Positions 35,305-43,661 of a DNA stretch of 64,000 bases are shown here, piece by piece. The translations under genes and the position numbers were made by a program. The notes under the pieces were generated by a model. The model did not search any database. It had not been told where the DNA came from and saw only the letters and a program-made list of their open reading frames with translations. The stretch covers positions 15,931 through 79,930 of the forward strand of contig JBEKIX010000005.1 of assembly GCA_050011535.1 (NCBI GenBank), in the 5' to 3' direction. The DNA is from JAFNAG01 sp050011535. Lineage in GTDB: Bacteria; Acidobacteriota; UBA6911. Within the stretch, counting starts at the first letter, position 1. Every line of letters begins with the position of its first letter.

Positions 35305-37113
35305 CTAGATTCCCTTGAAATGAAGCGCTGCAAGGCGCCGCACCATGCTCGCGTCTGCCGGTTTGAGAAGCCTGAAGTTGTACTTCTTGTTGTTCCGCGT
35401 GCGCATCGAGATTTCGTCTCCTTCCACGGTGAAGCCTCGCAGGTCCCCATAGGCGTCGAAGAAACTGTGGTCGGATTCCGTGGTTTTGAATTCGACCCCT
35501 TCATCCGTGATGCGCAGCGTCCCACGGCAGCTCGAAAAGACATGCTTGTGCTCGACGGGGAACGCGGTGGCCTGCATCGCATTCAACTGCATGCGATCCT
35601 GCAAATCCTGGATCATCACCGTGATCCGGTCGGGAGTGTACTTGTCGACGCCTCCCAGGGCTTTAGCCTTTTCGAAATGTTCCATCGCCTGCGCAAGGTC
35701 GTTTCGGTGCCGGTCATAGAGCAGACCGAGGTTCATGTGTGCAAGTGTGTTGTTGGGATTGAGCGAGAGGCATTTTTCGAAATTCAGAATCGCAGTGTCC
35801 AGCTGTTTCTGATCCTGATAGATAGTCCCGAGGTAGAAATAGGCTTCGTCGCCGGTTGGATCGAGTTTGAGATACTCCTGCCACTCCGAAAGCGACTTGT
35901 CCCGCGCTCCCGCCCGATACGCGGCAATGGCCGAGTTGCGCAGGGTGGCGAGTTTTTCGCGAAACTGCTGCTGTTCCTCCTGCTGGCGCTGAAGCCGCTG
36001 TTGCTCGGCGCGGGCGGCATCCGCCAGTCTGGCATCGATCATCACCACACGCGAGGCGCTGTACTTGTCATCCGGGAAATACTGAAGGATCTGTTTGAAG
36101 TCGCCGCGGGCGCCTTGCAGATCGCCGTTGCTGAGCTTGGTGTCCCCGCGATTCTGCAGGATCTCGACCAGGTGCGCGGTCGCACCCTGCGCATATACAT
36201 TTTTCTTTTCGAGCCGCAGGATGTTGTGCAAGGCATCCCAGGCGTTGTCCTTCTCGGGAGGGAGCAGAATTCCCACCTTCAGGGCGGCCTCCGCCTTGTT
36301 CTTCCACTCCTCGATCTGCTTCTCCCTGTCCTGCACGCTGGCATCGATCTTAGCGGAAATGTCCGCCAAGCGCTCACTGATCGCGATGTCGTTCGGATAG
36401 ATGACCACCAGGCTCTTATACCCGTTTTCCGCCGACAGCCAGTCCTCGCGAGCGTAAGCAAGATCTGCCTTCTGGCGGACCTCTTCCGCCACCGCATTCT
36501 TCGCCTCGGTGGCGTCGGCATTGCTGGGGTCGATCTCAAGCATCTTGTTGGCAAAATAAAGCACGTTGTAGTCGTCCGGAGGCGGGAGCAACATGTTTTC
36601 TTGGCGCGCGGTCTCCAGCTTTTTCTTCCAGGACTCCAGTTCGGCGAGTTGTTCGTTGGTGAGGATGGGCACGAGCGGCTTCAATGTCAGATGCAGGTTC
36701 TCCGTGGAGTAGGGCATCACCTCCACCTGCTGTACCAGATCTGCATAGCCGTCCTTGGCCGCCTTTACCTGGTGCCCTCCCGCTTTTACGTCCCCCAGCG
36801 TAAGCGCGGATACACCGCGCTCCTTCCCATCCACAAAAATGGTTGCGCCCGGAGGGGTGGTCTTGATTACGAGGTTGCCGAACTTCGGCCGCAGGTAAAT
36901 ATAGGAAAAAACCCCGACGAAGCTGACCGCGCTTGTCAACAGGAGGATTGCCAGGGCGATAAGCAGTGTCCGAACCTTGATCCGCGCCGGTTCGGAAGGA
37001 TACTCTGCCTCTTGCGATTTGTCCTCGGGCTCGAATTCCAGTTCGCCGCCCTCCACCGGACAGAAGTCAAACTGGTCGGGATAATTATTGCCGCACTTGG
37101 AGCATTTTTTCAT
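35305..37113 (-). CDS. Zinc-ribbon / PEGA / TPR / PH-like membrane protein
   Basis: 602 residues with a readable domain order. A zinc ribbon (CSKCGNNYPDQFDFCPVEGG, residues 4-23; three Cys visible) is followed by a membrane segment (about 48-72). A PEGA domain follows (about 77-145; GNLVIKTTPPGATIFVDGKE). Multiple TPRs span about 180-500, including YFYLGTIYQDQKQLDTAILN. A C-terminal PH-like beta domain lies at about 525-595 (GTLRITDEGVEFKTTESDHS). The ribbon would be cytosolic and the rest periplasmic. Function unknown; the build suggests an envelope scaffold. Confidence 0.75.
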   Translation of the reverse strand: MKKCSKCGNNYPDQFDFCPVEGGELEFEPEDKSQEAEYPSEPARIKVRTLLIALAILLLTSAVSFVGVFSYIYLRPKFGNLVIKTTPPGATIFVDGKERGVSALTLGDVKAGGHQVKAAKDGYADLVQQVEVMPYSTENLHLTLKPLVPILTNEQLAELESWKKKLETARQENMLLPPPDDYNVLYFANKMLEIDPSNADATEAKNAVAEEVRQKADLAYAREDWLSAENGYKSLVVIYPNDIAISERLADISAKIDASVQDREKQIEEWKNKAEAALKVGILLPPEKDNAWDALHNILRLEKKNVYAQGATAHLVEILQNRGDTKLSNGDLQGARGDFKQILQYFPDDKYSASRVVMIDARLADAARAEQQRLQRQQEEQQQFREKLATLRNSAIAAYRAGARDKSLSEWQEYLKLDPTGDEAYFYLGTIYQDQKQLDTAILNFEKCLSLNPNNTLAHMNLGLLYDRHRNDLAQAMEHFEKAKALGGVDKYTPDRITVMIQDLQDRMQLNAMQATAFPVEHKHVFSSCRGTLRITDEGVEFKTTESDHSFFDAYGDLRGFTVEGDEISMRTRNNKKYNFRLLKPADASMVRRLAALHFKGI

Positions 37114-37194
37114 CGGAGCTAAAATAGCACACCCGGCTCAGGCGGGCGAAAAAATCGGTTTTCCGGGAAACGCCTGTGCCGTGCCAAGATTAAG

Positions 37195-37851
37195 ATGTTC
37201 AGCCTGAAGTGTGACCTCGAACCGTTTCTTACCGGAGGATCGCCCACCGTGGCCATGGAACATGTTGTCAAGCAGGCGAAGATCCTGGAACTCGGCTGTG
37301 GCCGCACGAAGCGCCCGCATGCCATCGGCATCGACCGAATTCCGCTGCCCGGCGTCGATATCGTGCACGATTTGAATCAAGTGCCGTATCCGTTCGCGGA
37401 CAACACATTCGACGAAGTCTATGCCATTCACGTGATCGAACATATGGATTCGATTCTGCTGGTGATGGAGGAGATTTACCGCATCACACGCCCCAACGCC
37501 CGCGTGGTCATCATTACGCCTCATCATAGTGACGCCATCTCCTGGCAGGATCCATCACACAAATGGCATTTGAACTCGTATTCTTTCAGCTATTTTGATC
37601 CGGCCTACCACACCAACTACTACACGACCGCCCGTTTTCGCATCAAAACCAAGCATCTCGAGATGGCCTCCATCTGGAAGTCGCTCGGGCTGCAGTATCT
37701 GATTAATCTCGACAACCGTTATCCAGCGCTGCGCTTCCTGCGCAAACTCTGGGAGCAGCACCTCTGCTACGTACTGCGCGGCAAGCAGATGGAATTCATC
37801 CTCGAGACCGTAAAAGAAGAGTCCGCAGGGATGCGGCAAGCCGAGCCCTGA
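37195..37851 (+). CDS. Class I SAM-dependent methyltransferase
   Basis: 218 residues. Motif I is ILELGCGRTKRPHAIGIDR (about 30-48). PYPFADNTFDEVYAIHVIEH (about 64-83) is the post-I/motif II region typical of type 11 methyltransferases, and NARVVIITPHHSDAISWQDP (about 101-120) resembles surface-glycan methyltransferases. The initiating ATG at 37195 lacks a clear ribosome binding site; the ATG at 37255 inside is an alternative. It stands alone, so the substrate cannot be inferred. Confidence 0.83.
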   Translation: MFSLKCDLEPFLTGGSPTVAMEHVVKQAKILELGCGRTKRPHAIGIDRIPLPGVDIVHDLNQVPYPFADNTFDEVYAIHVIEHMDSILLVMEEIYRITRPNARVVIITPHHSDAISWQDPSHKWHLNSYSFSYFDPAYHTNYYTTARFRIKTKHLEMASIWKSLGLQYLINLDNRYPALRFLRKLWEQHLCYVLRGKQMEFILETVKEESAGMRQAEP

Positions 37852-37894
37852 ACGGGCGACAGATAAATCTTTCCTTATCTAGGCTCCATTCGTC

Positions 37895-39271
37895 TCAGAT
37901 CATGCCCGTCTTGGCGCGTGGCAGGAATTCGCCCCCTCCGGGGCGTCCCATGGCTTTTCCTTCGCGGGCGATGATTTTCCCTCGCTGCACCACAAGCCAG
38001 GGATACCCGTGTACTCTCATCCCTTCATAGGCGCAGTAATCGACGCGGGAGAGCCCCATTGCTTTCGACAGGATCTGATCGGTCCTGGGGTCGAAGATCA
38101 CCAGATCCGCGTCGCTCCCTACCGCGATCGTCCCCTTGCGCGGGAACAGGCCGAAGAGCTTTGCCGGCATGGTGCAGAGCAGATCCACGGCACGGTTCAT
38201 TGAAATCCGGCCTCCTTGCACGGCCTCCGAAGCGATGGCGCAAAAGCGTTCCTGCACTCCCGAGAAACCACGCGGAGCCTGGAGCACGATGTCTTTCCCC
38301 AGGTCTTTCTGGCCGGCAAAGTTGAAGGCAGCATGGTCGCTGCCGATGAGCTGGATGTCCCCCGAGCGGATCGCCTTCCAGAGAACATCCTGGTGCCACG
38401 CAGGTCGCAGCGGCGGAGTGACGTAGTATTTGACGGATTCGGCGTCCTCATAGCGGTCGCTGTTGAGAAGGAGGTATTGAGGGCATGATTCGGCATACAC
38501 CGTTTGTCCCCGGTCCCGCGCCGCCTTGACCTTTTCCAATGCATGCGCCGAGGAAACTCCCATCAAGCAGACCGGGGTGCGGGCGAAATCGGCGAGGGCG
38601 ATGACGCGCCCCGCCGCTTCCGCCTCTGCTTCAGGCGGACGGAGTGCAGGGAGGTACTTGGCGGAGGTTTTACCCTCGGCTGAAAGGCGCCGCCACAGCA
38701 GATCGATAAGCTCGCCGTTCTCGGCATGGATGCAGGCAAGCCCGCCTGCAGCCGTTACCCGCTGCAGGAACTCCAGCACGGCGCCATCGTTGATGCGGTG
38801 CTCACCGATGCCTTCCAGTGAAACCTGGAAACTCGTAACCCCTGCATCCACCACGGACGGAATCTCGCTCAGTATCCCGTCGTTTACTTCCGACAACGCA
38901 ATGTGAAACCCATAATCCACGACGGCGCGTTGCTCCGCCTTGACCTTCCATGCCTCCACTGCCTGCGCCAGAGTTGATCCCGGCGCTATATTCACAAGGT
39001 CCACTACCGTCGTGGTACCGCCTGCGGCGGCGGCGGCGGTTCCGGTCTCGAAATCATCCACGGTGGTCATGCCGTCGACCTGGGTGTCGAGCCGGGTATG
39101 CATGTCAACCCCGCCCGGCAGAACCCACTTGTCAGTCGCGTCGATGATTTCGCTCGCGATCTTTGAAATTTCCCTGCCGATCTCGGAAACGATCCCGCTC
39201 TTTACCAGAATATCGGCCTTGTACATATCCGTAGAAGTGATGATGGTTCCATTCTTGATCAAGGTCGTCAT
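37895..39271 (-). CDS. Dihydropyrimidinase-like protein lacking metal ligands (probable pseudoenzyme)
   Basis: Amidohydrolase-superfamily cyclic amidase homologue, 458 residues, colinear with dihydropyrimidinase. Against the family's six metal ligands only three remain: H58, H182 (IHAENGE) and D312 (IGSDHAAF). The second His of HxH is R60 (DMHTRLD), the carboxylated Lys is Q149 (VTSFQVSL) and the later His is G238 (CLMGVSSAHA). The reading frame is intact and otherwise conserved (YAESCPQYLLL, YYVTPPLRP). It therefore resembles the non-catalytic CRMP branch in lesion pattern. The neighbouring aminotransferase relic suggests a former pyrimidine-catabolic cluster. Confidence 0.85.
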   Translation of the reverse strand: MTTLIKNGTIITSTDMYKADILVKSGIVSEIGREISKIASEIIDATDKWVLPGGVDMHTRLDTQVDGMTTVDDFETGTAAAAAGGTTTVVDLVNIAPGSTLAQAVEAWKVKAEQRAVVDYGFHIALSEVNDGILSEIPSVVDAGVTSFQVSLEGIGEHRINDGAVLEFLQRVTAAGGLACIHAENGELIDLLWRRLSAEGKTSAKYLPALRPPEAEAEAAGRVIALADFARTPVCLMGVSSAHALEKVKAARDRGQTVYAESCPQYLLLNSDRYEDAESVKYYVTPPLRPAWHQDVLWKAIRSGDIQLIGSDHAAFNFAGQKDLGKDIVLQAPRGFSGVQERFCAIASEAVQGGRISMNRAVDLLCTMPAKLFGLFPRKGTIAVGSDADLVIFDPRTDQILSKAMGLSRVDYCAYEGMRVHGYPWLVVQRGKIIAREGKAMGRPGGGEFLPRAKTGMI

Positions 39272-39404
39272 AAGATCTCCAGCACAAAATGAAGCGTTTC
39301 TTCCGAAAGATCGATAGCGGATGATCGGAATACGGCGGCGGGTTTGCGGGCGCGCTGCGCCTTCGGGCTTCTCCGAGTGCCGCAGAAGCAGACCGGCGGT
39401 TCGA

Positions 39405-40036
39405 CTATGTCTGCTGGAGCTGATGCTGAGACCAGTCCAGCAGGCCTACTGCGTCGTCCGTGTCCCTCTTGTTGCACGTCAGAGAGGGGGAGATGCGGAA
39501 CACGTTTCCGTAGAGCTCCCCATTGCCAAGTCCATCAGCCGGCGCTTTTCCTACACAGTCGGCTGATGGGTCTTGCGATCCCGCACCAACTCCACGCCCT
39601 GCACGAGGCCCATCCCACGGACCTCTCCGAGGCGGAGGTGCCTTTTCTGCAGCTCCTCGAGTGAATCAGCGAGTTCCGGAGTTGCCCCGGTATCCCCGGC
39701 CGGGAGTGCGACAGCCAGCCCTTTCGCAATGGTAATCATGTTGGGCTGGACTCCCCAGGGGTCGAGGCCGAACCATGTTCCGCCGGCCCGGCCCAAGCCG
39801 GTCCGAACCTCGTCGCCAATCCAAACATCGCCGTACTTGCGTATAATCTTCGCTACGATCGCTTGGTACTCCTTGAGCGGGGCGATGAAACCAACCTCGC
39901 CGTCCATTGGTTCTGCAATTATGGCCGCCAGCTGCCGGCTGGCAGCCTTACAAATCAACTCCTCCATGTCCCGGGTGCAAACCAGGTCGCGTTCCGGACA
40001 AGTCCTTTCAAACAGAGTGCGATAACGACAATCAAG
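39405..40036 (-). pseudogene. Decayed class III aminotransferase (AGXT2-like)
   Basis: Recognisable pieces are the pre-catalytic segment (MEELICKAASRQLAAIIAEP), WIGDEVRTGLGRAGGTWFGL and the PLP-lysine region ITIAKGLA. The frame then jumps directly to the C-terminal LGEVRGMGLVQGVELVRDRK, so roughly 80 central residues are missing. It stops at a TAG near 39554. The true C-terminus (NGELYGNVFRISPSLTCNK) continues in another frame to the stop at 39405-39407. The N-terminal third is not recognisable upstream of about 40036. Three lesions make it a pseudogene. Confidence 0.8.
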
Positions 40037-40374
40037 GGAGCGCTTCTGTTTCCCCGGGATGCCCTGACTCTTCCGCTGCATGAAACCCGCCTCTGCATTC
40101 CGCCGGCTGCCCATGGCAGCCTTCTCCTCACCGGGCTTTTCGAGCTGCACCTCCTTCACGAAGTCATTCCTACCGTCGGGTGCGTTCCCGCCGGTCATCT
40201 CAGGCGGCCTGCAGGTAAATGCCCGATTTCGCATCGGAGGCAATTATATCAAATTCGGGGACCGCCACCTCAATACCCTAATTCCCCTCCGCCGGTCGAC
40301 TTGATGGTGGCCGGCAAATGTAATAGCATGCGCCTGTTTTTCCAGGGGAAAACCCCATCCGGCAGGAGGCTGTG

Positions 40375-42042
40375 ATGACAACAACCGACACGAATCGGAA
40401 GATCCGAGCGCCTCGCGGAACCAATCTGAGCTGCAAAGGATGGCAGCAGGAAGCCGCCATGCGCATGCTGATGAACAACCTGGACCCCGATGTCGGCGAG
40501 CGCCCTGACGAGCTGATCGTATACGGCGGCAGCGGCAAGGCCGCGCGCAACTGGGAGTGCTACCACGCCATCGTCGCTTCGCTGCAGGCACTCGAAAATG
40601 ATGAGACCCTGCTCGTGCAGTCCGGCAAGCCCGTAGGCATCTTTCGCACGCACGAATACGCTCCGCGCGTTCTGATCGCCAACGCAAATCTTGTCGGCAA
40701 CTGGGACAATTGGACCGAGTTTCGCAGACTCGAAGCTCTCGGCCTGATGATGTATGGACAGATGACGGCAGGAAGCTGGATCTACATCGGCAGCCAGGGA
40801 ATTGTCCAGGGCACGTATGAGACCTTCGCCTCGATGGCGCGCAAACATTTCGGCGGAAGCTTGCGCGGCAAGATTCTGCTTACCGGCGGGCTCGGGGGCA
40901 TGGGTGGAGCCCAGCCTTTGGCCGCTACCATGCTCGGCGCCGCCTTCCTCGGCATCGACGTGGATCCGGAGAGAATCCGGAAAAGACTGCACACAGAATA
41001 CTGCCAGCGGATTTCTTACGACCTGGATGAAGCCCTGTCTCTCGTCGAAGGCGCGGCGCAAAAAGGGGAAGCCATTTCTGTTGGATTGGTGGGGAACTGC
41101 GCCGAGGTTCTGCCGGAGCTGGTGCGGAGGGGATTCACCCCGGATGCGCTCACGGACCAGACCAGCGCGCACGATCCGTTGAACGGCTACGTTCCGGCGG
41201 GCGTCACGCTGGAACAGGCGGCGCGGCTGCGCCGTGAGGATCCGGACGAGTATGTGCGCCGCAGCATGGATTCCATCGCCACGCACGTGCGCGCGATGCT
41301 CGACCTGCAGAAAAGCGGCGCCGTCACGTTCGACTACGGCAACAACATCCGCGGGCATGCGCTCAAAGCAGGTGTCGCCAACGCGCTCGATTTCCCCGGA
41401 TTTGTTCCCGCGTATATCCGCCCCCTGTTCTGCGAGGGACGCGGTCCTTTTCGCTGGGCCGCGCTGTCCGGCGATCCCGCCGACATCGCCGCGACGGATG
41501 ACCTGGTGCTGGAGATGTTCCCGGAAAACGAGGCGCTCTGCAACTGGATCCGCCTTGCCCGCGAGCGCATCCGCTTCCAGGGACTGCCGGCGCGAATTTG
41601 CTGGCTCGGCTACGGCGAGCGCGCCGCTTTCGGGTTGCGGATGAACGAGCTGGTGGCCTGCGGCAAGATCAAAGCGCCTATCGTGATCGGCAGAGATCAC
41701 CTCGATTGCGGTTCCGTCGCGTCCCCATATCGCGAGACCGAGTCCATGAAAGACACATCTGATGCGGTTGCGGATTGGCCTATTCTGAATGCTCTGCTCA
41801 ACACCGCCAGCGGCGCAAGCTGGGTGTCATTTCATGACGGCGGCGGCGTCGGCGTGGGATATTCGATGCACGCCGGCCAGGTCACCGTGGCCGATGGCAC
41901 GAGCGCAATGGCTCGCCGTATCGAGCGTGTGCTCACCAACGATCCCGGCATAGGAGTCGCGCGCCACGCGGACGCCGGCTACGGCGAGGCTAAGGATTTC
42001 GCCCACAGCAAAGGCATCAAGATCCCCATGCCCGCGGAATAA
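40375..42042 (+). CDS. hutU: Urocanate hydratase
   Basis: NAD-dependent enzyme of histidine degradation converting urocanate to imidazolonepropionate. 555 residues from the ATG at 40375 behind AGGAGG; the GTG three bases earlier is less likely. Conserved segments are ELIVYGGSGKAARNWECYHA, SGKPVGIFRTHEYAPRVLIA, NANLVGNWDNWTEF, and ILLTGGLGGMGGAQPLAATM for NAD binding (about 165-185). FHDGGGVGVGYSMHAGQV lies near 490. The other hut genes are not in the window, so histidine use depends on genes elsewhere. Confidence 0.96.
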   Translation: MTTTDTNRKIRAPRGTNLSCKGWQQEAAMRMLMNNLDPDVGERPDELIVYGGSGKAARNWECYHAIVASLQALENDETLLVQSGKPVGIFRTHEYAPRVLIANANLVGNWDNWTEFRRLEALGLMMYGQMTAGSWIYIGSQGIVQGTYETFASMARKHFGGSLRGKILLTGGLGGMGGAQPLAATMLGAAFLGIDVDPERIRKRLHTEYCQRISYDLDEALSLVEGAAQKGEAISVGLVGNCAEVLPELVRRGFTPDALTDQTSAHDPLNGYVPAGVTLEQAARLRREDPDEYVRRSMDSIATHVRAMLDLQKSGAVTFDYGNNIRGHALKAGVANALDFPGFVPAYIRPLFCEGRGPFRWAALSGDPADIAATDDLVLEMFPENEALCNWIRLARERIRFQGLPARICWLGYGERAAFGLRMNELVACGKIKAPIVIGRDHLDCGSVASPYRETESMKDTSDAVADWPILNALLNTASGASWVSFHDGGGVGVGYSMHAGQVTVADGTSAMARRIERVLTNDPGIGVARHADAGYGEAKDFAHSKGIKIPMPAE

Positions 42043-42112
42043 TCATTGAAATAACCTCGCCTCTCGGGAAACAGTCCTGGTACCGCGGCACGTATGATTC
42101 CCCGTGGCGGAC

Positions 42113-42759
42113 ATGGATAACCAAAGGTTCAGACTCCAGATCGATCTCAGGGAAAAGGGTTCGTGTCTCGCGGCCCTTGCGGCGGATTGCGATCTATTTG
42201 AGACAAGTTTCCAAAGGCTGCGTATTGGCGACTACATTGTCAACGGGACAACGGGACCGTTCTTATAGAGCGCAAAAGCGCTGCCGATTTTGCCGTGTCG
42301 ATCGTTGACGGCAGGCTGTTTCGCCAGGCTCGGGCAATGGCGCGCACGTCTTTGCGCACCCTTTTTCTCATCGAATCTGCCGGTGCAGAGGAAGCATGTT
42401 CGTTGCATCCTCACGCTCTCTTCGGCGCTTGCATCTCCCTTGCGTTGATGTGGCGCCAGCCGGTGATCTTCAGCAGGAATCCTGAAGAATCCCTCTTGAC
42501 GCTGCGGCTCGCTGCAGAACAGACGGGGTCGCTCGATGGACTGGAACTAATTCGCTGCGGCTATCGCCCGAAACGAATGGAGCGCCGCAAACTTTTTGTC
42601 CTTCAAGGTCTCCCCGGAGTCGGCCCCAAACTCGCGGCATCTCTCCTGTCCCATTTCGGTTCCGTCGAAAATGTGATGAAGGCCGGCGTGGAAGCACTTC
42701 ATCAGGTGCGCGGATGTGGCCCGAAGAAGGCAGCAGCGCTCCGTGAAGTCCTCGGCTGA
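42113..42759 (+). pseudogene. ERCC4-type nuclease gene split by an 8-bp tandem duplication
   Basis: The first frame (42113-42271) reads MDNQRFRLQIDLREKG ... RIGDYIVNGT and then stops. The second (from 42259) reads VLIERKSAADFAVSIVDGRL and runs to 42759. The join contains CAACGGGA twice (42241-42248, 42249-42256). Deleting one copy restores one 212-codon frame with the complete GD...ERK...D active-site pattern of XPF/Mus81-type nucleases. A C-terminal helix-hairpin-helix pair is present (LPGVGPKLAASLLSHFGSVE; VRGCGPKKAAALREVL). Either an inactivating mutation, a reversible slip or a sequencing/assembly error. Confidence 0.82.
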
Positions 42760-42760
42760 G

Positions 42761-42827
42761 TTTTTGTCGCGAAACGTAGTCGGCTCTGCTCTTTCATGCC
42801 AGAGCCGACTACGTTTCGCGACAAAAA
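42761..42827. repeat. Perfect 28-bp palindrome after the ERCC4 gene
   Basis: Arms 42761-42788 and 42800-42827 are exact complements around an 11-base loop. Core elements are GTCGCGAAACGTAGTCGG and its mirror. It starts one base after the stop codon and ends 4 bases before the convergent DUF3467 stop. The arms begin and end in T5/A5, so a bidirectional terminator role is possible. Confidence 0.9.
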
Positions 42828-42831
42828 CTAG

Positions 42832-43134
42832 CTACTGGACCATGGTGCCGGTCGGTTTGCTCATGCCCGCCTGCTTCTCGCGCTGCGCCTGCAGGGCCTG
42901 GATCAGGCCGTCGACGATCTGATTCGGGATCACCAGCACGGCACGCACGGGCGCGGGCAAAGTTCCGGTCTTTTGCATTCGCAGGGCCTCTTCATCGTTC
43001 ATGGGGCCGAGCACGTCGCAGAAACTGAGGGTGCAATCGATCGGCGACATGCTCACCTGGACGTAGTTCGCGTAAACCCTCGGCGACGTCCGCGAATAGT
43101 CAGCAATGATCTGCAAAGGTCTTTCTTCACTCAT
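42832..43134 (-). CDS. DUF3467 family protein
   Basis: 100 residues with the DUF3467 layout: YANYVQVSMSPIDCTLSFCD (about 21-40), then an acidic turn and VRAVLVIPNQIVDGLIQALQ (about 63-82). The Met/Gln/Lys-rich tail is variable in the family. The strand order suggests a small beta protein. Function is unestablished. It is the last gene of the minus-strand block and ends at the 28-bp palindrome. Confidence 0.82.
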   Translation of the reverse strand: MSEERPLQIIADYSRTSPRVYANYVQVSMSPIDCTLSFCDVLGPMNDEEALRMQKTGTLPAPVRAVLVIPNQIVDGLIQALQAQREKQAGMSKPTGTMVQ

Positions 43135-43263
43135 GGTTCGCTCCCATCAGGCTGCCCCCAACCTGGGCAGCAAACCTGGTGCAGGCTCCTGATCCGGCCA
43201 GGGAAGGCGTGTCTTCCGATCATCGGGCCGCAACAAAATGCCAAGTTATTCTTGCGCGAGCCC

Positions 43264-43611
43264 TTAGCCGGGGGGCCAGCGCATGGTTCTGCCGCCCATC
43301 ACGTGCAGGTGCAGGTGAAAAACGGTCTGGCCCGCCTCCGCGTTCGTATTGATCACCGTGCGAAAACTGTGCAGGCCCTTGTCCTTCGCCACGCGCGCCG
43401 CGGCGAGCAGCAAGTGTCCCAGGAGTTGACCGTCTTCATCGCTGGCGTCCGCCAGCGTCGCAATGTGCTTGCGCGGCAAGACCAGCGCGTGGACCGGAGC
43501 CTTGGGGTGGACGTCCTCGATGGCAATGCAGTAGTCGTCCCCATGGATTACGCGCGCCGGCCTCTCGTCGGCGATGATCTGGCAAAAAACGCAACCGTTC
43601 CATTTCGTCAT
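43264..43611 (-). CDS. HIT-family nucleotide hydrolase (HINT type)
   Basis: 115 residues from the ATG at 43611 (WNGCVFCQIIADERPAR). The histidine-triad motif is FHLHLHVMGGR (about 98-108) and the CxxC-like CVFC lies at the N-terminus. This is the HinT/PKCI branch, which hydrolyses adenosine phosphoramidates. It lies 50 bases downstream of murA on the same strand. An in-frame start 51 bases upstream would add residues not seen in the family. Confidence 0.93.
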   Translation of the reverse strand: MTKWNGCVFCQIIADERPARVIHGDDYCIAIEDVHPKAPVHALVLPRKHIATLADASDEDGQLLGHLLLAAARVAKDKGLHSFRTVINTNAEAGQTVFHLHLHVMGGRTMRWPPG

Positions 43612-43661
43612 GATTTTGCTGTAAGCATAAAGAAGCAGCCGCCGGACGGCAAATGGAATCA

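Noticed and set aside
42113..42271. Short 5' frame of the ERCC4 locus as an independent small protein
   Set aside because: It ends just after the duplicated octamer and matches only the N-terminal part of the ERCC4 fold; removing one repeat restores a single protein.
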